A DNA stretch of 19,840 nt from Methylococcaceae bacterium (GTDB taxonomy: Bacteria > Pseudomonadota > Gammaproteobacteria > Methylococcales > Methylococcaceae): the NCBI GenBank assembly GCA_012026715.1, contig VEPB01000089.1:1-19840 (forward strand), in the 5' to 3' direction. Each line of letters starts with the position of its first letter. The stretch's first letter is position 1. A program made the position numbers and the translations under genes. Shown here one piece after another: positions 14,978 to 19,840 of this stretch. A model generated the notes under the pieces. It saw only the letters and a program-made list of their open reading frames with translations. It had not been told where the DNA came from and searched no databases.

Positions 14978-15155
14978 GGCAACTGCCTCGCGATGTTCGC
15001 CAGAAAGCCGGTGATTTTGCGAGCCACCGGAAAACCGCGTTGTCCGGTGACGGGCGCCGAGAGCCGGGGTGGATCGATTCATGCCGATGGGTGGCGAAGC
15101 GCTCCAATGGCCTCCCAAAACGGCAAGTCTCCGTGGGGTGCGCGTCTAGCTCATC

Positions 15156-17447
15156 CTACTGGACGGCGAAGACGGCACTCCGGCCGCAGACGGGGTCGTT
15201 GTTGCCGATGCGTGGCAGGCACACCCGGAATACCGCCGCATCGCTCAACATCTTGAGGGTGCGGCGGTTGCGGGGCAACGGAACATTCAGACTCCCGCTG
15301 GCGCTGTCCTGGGCACGCAGCCTTCGCTTCAGGAGAAACAGCCGTTCCGTGGAACCGACGCCGGTCACCAGGAACACGTTGAAGCGCTTGGACGGGCTGA
15401 CTCCTTCGAAACTCCAGCCCAGTTGCAGCGGTTGGTCGCCCAGGGTCCAGCTGCCGCCATCGTAGGGACTGGTGACATGGATCGCGCCACCGACATGGAT
15501 GGTGGTGGCGGCCGGTTCGCTGGTGGCGGCGCCGTTCCCCACGGTCACCCGAAACTGATAATCGCCCGGCAACGGCGGGACGAAGCTGGGTCTGGCTCCG
15601 GCGCCATCGCGCAGGGTGAAGCGCACCGCCGAACCGTCGGCGTTGGCGGGCACGGTACCTTTGCTCCAGGTAAAACGGCGCTGACGCTTGGGGCCGGGTG
15701 GGTTCGGGTTGCAGCTGAAGCTGCCGTCCAGCCGTTGACGGTCGCCAACATTGCCGTTTGTTTCGGCGCCGGCGTCGGCAACCGGCACGCTGGCGTCCCA
15801 GCCGGCAGGGCATTGGCCGGGGCAAGACGCCAAGGTGTAGCTTCCGCTCAGCTTGCCGTCGCTGCAGGTGCGAAGCTGGCGTACCTTGGCGCAGTCGGCC
15901 AAATCGGCGGACCGGTAGGCGACGGCGCTGCGGCCGCTCAGCAGGGTGCCGCCCCAGGGCAATTCACAGGCCGCCTCGCAGGTCTGGTACGGATTGTTGC
16001 CGCTCAGCGTGCCGGCCGCGCAGGTGCGGATTTCCGACTCGGCCGCACAGTCGACGCTGGATCGGACTGCATAGGCGGTTACTTCCTTGCCCCCCAGGAT
16101 GATCCCGCCCCAGGGCAGCTTACAGGCTTCCAGCCAACCCTTGATCTGGCCGTAATAACCGTCGAAATGGCTATAGGAAGACAGCTGGTAATCCAGTTCG
16201 TCGCCCCCGAACAGCGTGCCCTTCCAATACGGGTTGCCGCCGGCAGTGCTGAACAACCCGGAACCGCTGCTGCCCGCCTCGGTGCCTCCCTTGCTGAATT
16301 GCACCTCGTCCAGGATGTGTAAGCCACCGCCGGTGACATCCTCGATTTCCTGATTCAAGGCGGTTACTTTGCCCTGGCTGACCATGGTGTGGTCGCCCTC
16401 GGGGTGATGAACAGCCCAGACCGGATCGTTGACGGCGATATCGGTCTCCCAGCCGGACAGCACCGTACCGCGGCCAGGCGGCTTTTTGAGCTTCAAGAAG
16501 GCAATCTCCCGACGAAATTCGGTCCACAGCAGCTTGGCCCCGCCAGCGGTGGTGCTATGGTTGGCAAGGGTCTGGCTCTGTCCGCATTCCCCCGCCTGGT
16601 ACAGCCAGTCGAAGCTGGCGGTGTCGGCGATGGCCTGGGTGGGAAGACAGTGATTGGCGGTGGTAAACCAGGGCGTATTGGTATTGCCCTTGTCGTTGAG
16701 CAGGGTGCCGCTGCACACGAAGGAATTGCCGTTGTCGATGAAATGCACCAGGGCAGTGGCGGCGGCAGCCTTGGACAAGGCGTTGTAGGCCGGATCCGAT
16801 TGCCAGCAGGCCAGGTCGAACTCCGGCTTCTGGGCATCGCCGGTCAGGCTGGGCCGGAACGCCTCGGTGGCGCCGCGGCGGTGGGAACCGGGCATGATGT
16901 TGACGGCGTCGATGGTCAGGCTGAACTGGTTCGGCTTCAAATCGCCGGCGATGGCGATCTCCAGCTCCAGGGAACGACCGTCCACCAGCGGCAGCCACGA
17001 CTCCCCGCGGACGAAGTCGGTGCTGAGCACCGCAACGCCAGGTCCGGCTTCCTCGGAACCCTGCTGCCGAAACTCGGCGACCGGAGCGGTCGGGGGATAC
17101 AGCACATGAATCCGCAAACGAGCGCCGTTGGCGGAAACGAAGCGGACCCGGGCAATGGCATGGCCGGACTCTTGCTGCCACTTCAATCGCGGCGCGGTGA
17201 CCGGGTTCGGCAATCGATAGACCGTGCCGGTCTTGCGCACCCCCGGACGGTTCGAAACCAGATCCGTGCTGACTTCGGGCAATTCTACCGTCAGCGCTTC
17301 GGCGCCACTGCCGAGGAAGCCCGTGACGGCTTCCGGGGCCAGCGCCGCCCGGGGCACCGCAGACTGATAGGGAACGGTCTCGGCCCGCTGGGCCTGCGCC
17401 GTGATCACTACCGCCCACAGCGTTACCAATAGAAAAGCTCTGTACAT
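15156..17447 (-). CDS. secreted trypsin-like serine protease with LPWGG repeats and C-terminal Ig-like domains
   Basis: A 763-residue protein. The start at 17447 is chosen because AAGGAG lies nine bases upstream and it gives a compact signal peptide (MYRAFLLVTLWAVVITAQAQ). In order: an N-terminal beta-rich domain (to about 215), a lysyl-endopeptidase-like S1 protease domain (about 225-445), two LPWGG repeats of about 50 residues (about 450-555; LPWGG...DCA...RTC...LSG...C), a PKD-like region, and a C-terminal Ig-like domain with ITSPYDGGSW-type opening (IHVTSPYDGGSW). Catalytic His266 (TTANHC) and Ser394 (GSSGSG) are present. The Asp position is Glu314 (EIAFLKL). It is likely exported and cleaves extracellular proteins, if active. 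It is convergent with the barrel protein and divergent from the CorC-like gene. Confidence 0.88.
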   Translation of the reverse strand: MYRAFLLVTLWAVVITAQAQRAETVPYQSAVPRAALAPEAVTGFLGSGAEALTVELPEVSTDLVSNRPGVRKTGTVYRLPNPVTAPRLKWQQESGHAIARVRFVSANGARLRIHVLYPPTAPVAEFRQQGSEEAGPGVAVLSTDFVRGESWLPLVDGRSLELEIAIAGDLKPNQFSLTIDAVNIMPGSHRRGATEAFRPSLTGDAQKPEFDLACWQSDPAYNALSKAAAATALVHFIDNGNSFVCSGTLLNDKGNTNTPWFTTANHCLPTQAIADTASFDWLYQAGECGQSQTLANHSTTAGGAKLLWTEFRREIAFLKLKKPPGRGTVLSGWETDIAVNDPVWAVHHPEGDHTMVSQGKVTALNQEIEDVTGGGLHILDEVQFSKGGTEAGSSGSGLFSTAGGNPYWKGTLFGGDELDYQLSSYSHFDGYYGQIKGWLEACKLPWGGIILGGKEVTAYAVRSSVDCAAESEIRTCAAGTLSGNNPYQTCEAACELPWGGTLLSGRSAVAYRSADLADCAKVRQLRTCSDGKLSGSYTLASCPGQCPAGWDASVPVADAGAETNGNVGDRQRLDGSFSCNPNPPGPKRQRRFTWSKGTVPANADGSAVRFTLRDGAGARPSFVPPLPGDYQFRVTVGNGAATSEPAATTIHVGGAIHVTSPYDGGSWTLGDQPLQLGWSFEGVSPSKRFNVFLVTGVGSTERLFLLKRRLRAQDSASGSLNVPLPRNRRTLKMLSDAAVFRVCLPRIGNNDPVCGRSAVFAVQ

Positions 17448-17493
17448 GTCGCGCAACTCCTTGGCTTGGCCCCGGCGGGGCATCACACGCTGA

Positions 17494-17523
17494 TAAATAC
17501 CTCAGGGCGGCACGCTCAGGCAA
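17494..17523 (-). promoter_or_regulatory. possible sigma70-type promoter of the secreted protease
   Basis: On the minus strand a -35-like TTGCCT (17518-17523) and a -10-like TATTTA (17494-17499) are spaced 18 bases apart, about 47 bases upstream of the protease start codon. The match to consensus is modest. Confidence 0.3.
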
Positions 17524-17621
17524 GGTGATTCGCCCGATCCGGCCTCGGGATGGACAGAGTTGCCGCCGCCCCGCATCATCTCAGGCCAGAAAACGGAATA
17601 CCGCACAAACCCGAGCCACCC

Positions 17622-18935
17622 ATGACTTACCAGCTTGGACTGATTCTATTGCTGATCTGCCTCAACGGCCTGTTTGCCATGTCGGAAATGGCGGTGGTTT
17701 CGGCCCGCAAGATCCGTCTGCAGCAGCTGGCGGACGACGGCGACCTCGGCGCCGCCCGTGCCGTAGAACTGAGACATCAGCCGACCCGATTCCTCTCCAC
17801 CATCCAGGTGGGCATCACCACCATCGGCATTCTCAGCGGTGCCTTGGGCGAAGCGGCCATCGCCGACCCCCTCAGGCCCTGGCTGGAAAGCCATCCCGAC
17901 CTTAGGCCATACGCCACGGAGCTGGCGCTCGCGGTCACCGTCGTCCTCATCACCTTCCTGTCCCTGGTGATCGGCGAACTGGTGCCCAAGCGGCTGGCGC
18001 TGCACCATCCGGAACCCATCGCCCGGATCGTGTCCAGGCCGTTGCACTGGCTTTCGGTCTGCGCCCTGCCGATGGTCAAGACCCTCAGTCTGGCCACTGA
18101 ATTCATGCTGTGGCTGATTCGGGTCAAGCCGAAGCAGGAACCCAGCATCACCGAGGAGGAGATCAAGGTGCTGCTGGCCCAGGGAACCGAAGAGGGCGTG
18201 TTCGAGGAAGCCGAGCAAAAGTTCATGGAAAACATCCTGCGGCTGGACGACCGCAAGGTGGGCTCCATCATGTCGCCGCGCAAGGAGGTGGTATACCTGG
18301 ATCTGCGCAAGCCCTTCGAAGAGAACCGGCAGCGCATCCTCGATCATCAGCACTGGATCCTGCCCTTGTGCGACGACGGCTGGGATAACGTGGTGGGTTT
18401 CGTCAAGACCAAGGATCTGCTGAACCGGGTGCTGCTGGGGGATGAGCCGGACCTGGAGTCCATCGCCACCCCGGCGCTCTATGTGTTCGACTCCCTCACC
18501 CTGATGGAACTGCTGGAACAGTTCCGGTCCGCCCACCTCCATTCCGCCCTGGTGGTGGACGAGTACGGCGAGATCGAAGGCCTGGTTGCCCTTAGCGACG
18601 TGCTGCAGGTCATCGTCGGCGATCTGCCCTCCACCACCGACGAGGCCGACCCGGACATCATCCAGCGAGAAGACGGCTCCTGGCTGATCGACGGCATGCT
18701 GCCGCTGGACCGGCTGCAGGAGCTGTTCAATCTCGACCGCCTGCCGCATGGCGGCAAGGGCGAGTGCCATACCGTCGGCGGCTTCGTGATGCTGCAGCTG
18801 GGCCGGGTGCCCAAGTCCTCCGACCATTTCCACTACGCCGGCCTGCGGGTCGAGGTGGTCGACATGGACGGCCACCGGGTGGACAAGATCCTGGTCTCGC
18901 GTTGCGACGAACCAGATACCGAAGCGGGAGATTAA
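17622..18935 (+). CDS. CNNM/CorC-type hemolysin family membrane protein (DUF21-CBS-CorC_HlyC)
   Basis: A 437-residue protein. An N-terminal DUF21 transmembrane domain (about 1-190) has the signatures NGLFAMSEMAVVSARK, GITTIGILSGALGE and SLVIGELVPKRLAL. A tandem CBS-domain pair follows (about 210-345; VGSIMSPRKEVVYLD, SALVVDEYGEIEGLVALSDVLQVIVGDLP), then a C-terminal CorC_HlyC domain (about 355-430; GSWLIDGMLPLDRLQELF). Family members are linked to Mg2+/Co2+ efflux or resistance; the old hemolysin name is historical. The ATG at 17622 gives the usual short MTYQLGLILLLICLNG start; the frame is open to 17550, but that extension is charged and unlike the family. No good ribosome binding site is visible. 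Confidence 0.92.
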   Translation: MTYQLGLILLLICLNGLFAMSEMAVVSARKIRLQQLADDGDLGAARAVELRHQPTRFLSTIQVGITTIGILSGALGEAAIADPLRPWLESHPDLRPYATELALAVTVVLITFLSLVIGELVPKRLALHHPEPIARIVSRPLHWLSVCALPMVKTLSLATEFMLWLIRVKPKQEPSITEEEIKVLLAQGTEEGVFEEAEQKFMENILRLDDRKVGSIMSPRKEVVYLDLRKPFEENRQRILDHQHWILPLCDDGWDNVVGFVKTKDLLNRVLLGDEPDLESIATPALYVFDSLTLMELLEQFRSAHLHSALVVDEYGEIEGLVALSDVLQVIVGDLPSTTDEADPDIIQREDGSWLIDGMLPLDRLQELFNLDRLPHGGKGECHTVGGFVMLQLGRVPKSSDHFHYAGLRVEVVDMDGHRVDKILVSRCDEPDTEAGD

Positions 18936-18938
18936 TGC

Positions 18939-18961
18939 CGCGGCCCAAACCTTTGGCCGCG
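18939..18961. terminator. hairpin just after the CorC-like gene, possible terminator
   Basis: CGCGGCC and GGCCGCG pair over seven bases, with AAA/TTT able to extend the stem past one bulged C. It begins three bases after the stop codon. No T-run follows, so function as an intrinsic terminator is uncertain. Confidence 0.4.
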
Positions 18962-19037
18962 CCGTTCGGTCCGGGTCGCAGCCCCGCGCCTGTTGAAACA
19001 AGAAACCCTACCCAAGAACCTGCTGCCCAAGGCCACC

Positions 19038-19109
19038 ACCCTTTCCCCTCCCCCCTCCGGGAGAAGGTGGCCCGAACGGCCGGATGAGGGAAGAGGGTAG
19101 GGAGAGGGC
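19038..19109. repeat. dispersed CCCTCTCCC/GGGAGAGGG-type intergenic repeat
   Basis: The pyrimidine-rich ACCCTTTCCCCTCCCCCCTC on the left and the purine-rich GAGGGAAGAGGGTAGGGAGAG on the right flank CCGGGAGAAGGTGGCCCGAACGGCC. This is the pattern of a very common dispersed repeat around annotated genes in high-GC proteobacteria. Apart from this repeat and the hairpin at 18939, the 350 bases between the CorC-like and DUF4124 genes show nothing clear. The stretch near 19160-19200 is A/T-richer and may hold the promoter of the next gene. Confidence 0.5.
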
Positions 19110-19285
19110 TCAATTCAACGCCATTGGGTCGCCCTCCCTCCGGTTCCGAATAGATTTCATGGGGTTAAGAAGTTTTTAAGCGCGACTCGTCTACGTTAAT
19201 CCACAACGCGACCGGCGGCCTGCTCCGCGGTGGAAGCCGGCGCGGAAACCCCAAACACCCCGCGCAATCGTTACGGAGGACACCC

Positions 19286-19840
19286 ATGAAAACCCCGATC
19301 ATCGACCGTTTCGCAGGCCTGTTGCTGGCCGTGCTGTTCACACCCACGCTGCCGGCGGCAGAAAGCTTCAAATGGCAGGATGCCGATGGCACGGTTCACT
19401 ATGGCCAGATCCGGCCGACCGATGGCTCGTCCGTCGACAAGGTTCTGATCCACGACGAACAGGAGGAACTGGCCCGCGCCCGCCGCAATCTGGAACTCGC
19501 GCGGCTCACGCTGGAGCGGGACCAGGGCTTGCTGGACCTCCAACGCAGCCGCCAGGCGCCGCCCGCGGCCATCCAGGCCGCGCGGCCACAAACGCTCGCC
19601 GCGACCGACATGAGCTACGCCGACCGGCAGAAGCTGAGACAGATCGAGCGGGATATCGAGCGCGTCTCCACTTCTTCCTTCGGCACGGTGCAGGACCGTC
19701 AAACCCAGATCAACGCCCTCACCCGCCAGCGCGACATCATCTACGGCGGCTACGGCGTGCAGCCGGGCACCACCGTCACCATCCAGGACAACCGGACGCC
19801 CCCCGCTCCCGCCATGGACTACTATCCGGTTCCCCCCCAG
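19286..19840 (+). CDS. DUF4124 domain-containing exported protein (3' truncated by window)
   Basis: The frame is open from the ATG at 19286 to the window end (185 codons, no stop). The start follows GGAGGA at 19276-19281. A signal peptide (hydrophobic FAGLLLAVLFTPTLPAA, cleavage near PAAES) leads into the DUF4124 motif FKWQDADGTVHYGQIRP (about residues 28-44), a short beta-hairpin module frequent in exported proteobacterial proteins. A long helical, Arg- and Glu-rich stretch (about 57-80 and 105-145) then looks coiled-coil, followed by a Pro-rich tail. The family has no firm function; some members are tied to cell-envelope processes. Confidence 0.85.
   Translation, partial: MKTPIIDRFAGLLLAVLFTPTLPAAESFKWQDADGTVHYGQIRPTDGSSVDKVLIHDEQEELARARRNLELARLTLERDQGLLDLQRSRQAPPAAIQAARPQTLAATDMSYADRQKLRQIERDIERVSTSSFGTVQDRQTQINALTRQRDIIYGGYGVQPGTTVTIQDNRTPPAPAMDYYPVPPQ

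Noticed and set aside
16389..17432. 347-residue open frame antisense to the protease
   Set aside because: The sequence is low-complexity Gly/Arg/Gln-rich, with no start signal, and mirrors the real minus-strand protease.
1..19840. CRISPR array, tRNA or rRNA genes
   Set aside because: No regularly spaced direct repeats and no tRNA- or rRNA-like sequence were seen on reading either strand.

Overview
The window is high-GC chromosomal DNA from a proteobacterium. It is most likely a gammaproteobacterium, and the mix of genes would fit a methanotroph-like (Methylococcales) genome. That taxonomic guess rests on general gene style and repeat types, not on a marker gene. Genes are densely packed and mostly on the + strand, with one secreted protease on the - strand. 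Several non-coding repeat elements sit between them.

Layout. Position 1 to 757 is the C-terminal half of a sensor histidine kinase. After an almost empty stretch, which may hold a 45-residue membrane miniprotein, comes a SulP-family anion transporter with a STAS domain (1519-3150). An 850-base gap follows, filled by a REP-like repeat and a roughly 640-base element with long imperfect terminal inverted repeats. Then six tightly coupled genes (4004-11327) encode a membrane complex resembling hydrogenase-4/formate hydrogenlyase and respiratory complex I: HyfB-, HyfC-, HyfE-, HyfF-, HyfG- and HyfI-like subunits. A small STAS-like protein (11341-11685) follows directly.

The central point of interest is that complex. 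Its large subunit has lost all four cysteines that would hold the NiFe site, while the small subunit keeps its [4Fe-4S] ligands and the membrane arm keeps its ion-pumping residues. There is no ferredoxin-like subunit. It is therefore not a hydrogenase but fits the Ehr (energy-converting-hydrogenase-related) class, whose reaction is unknown. A SulP transporter on one side and a STAS-like protein on the other suggest, as inference only, a link between ion translocation and anion (bicarbonate or sulfate) uptake.

The right part is accessory in character. It holds a secreted two-repeat protein behind an FNR-type operator, an AT-richer small protein with an HEGSH zincin motif, a 144-base MITE-like element with 10-base flanking direct repeats, an outer-membrane barrel protein, and a secreted trypsin-like protease (- strand) with Glu in place of the catalytic Asp. 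It ends with a CNNM/CorC-type membrane protein and a DUF4124 protein that runs off the end.
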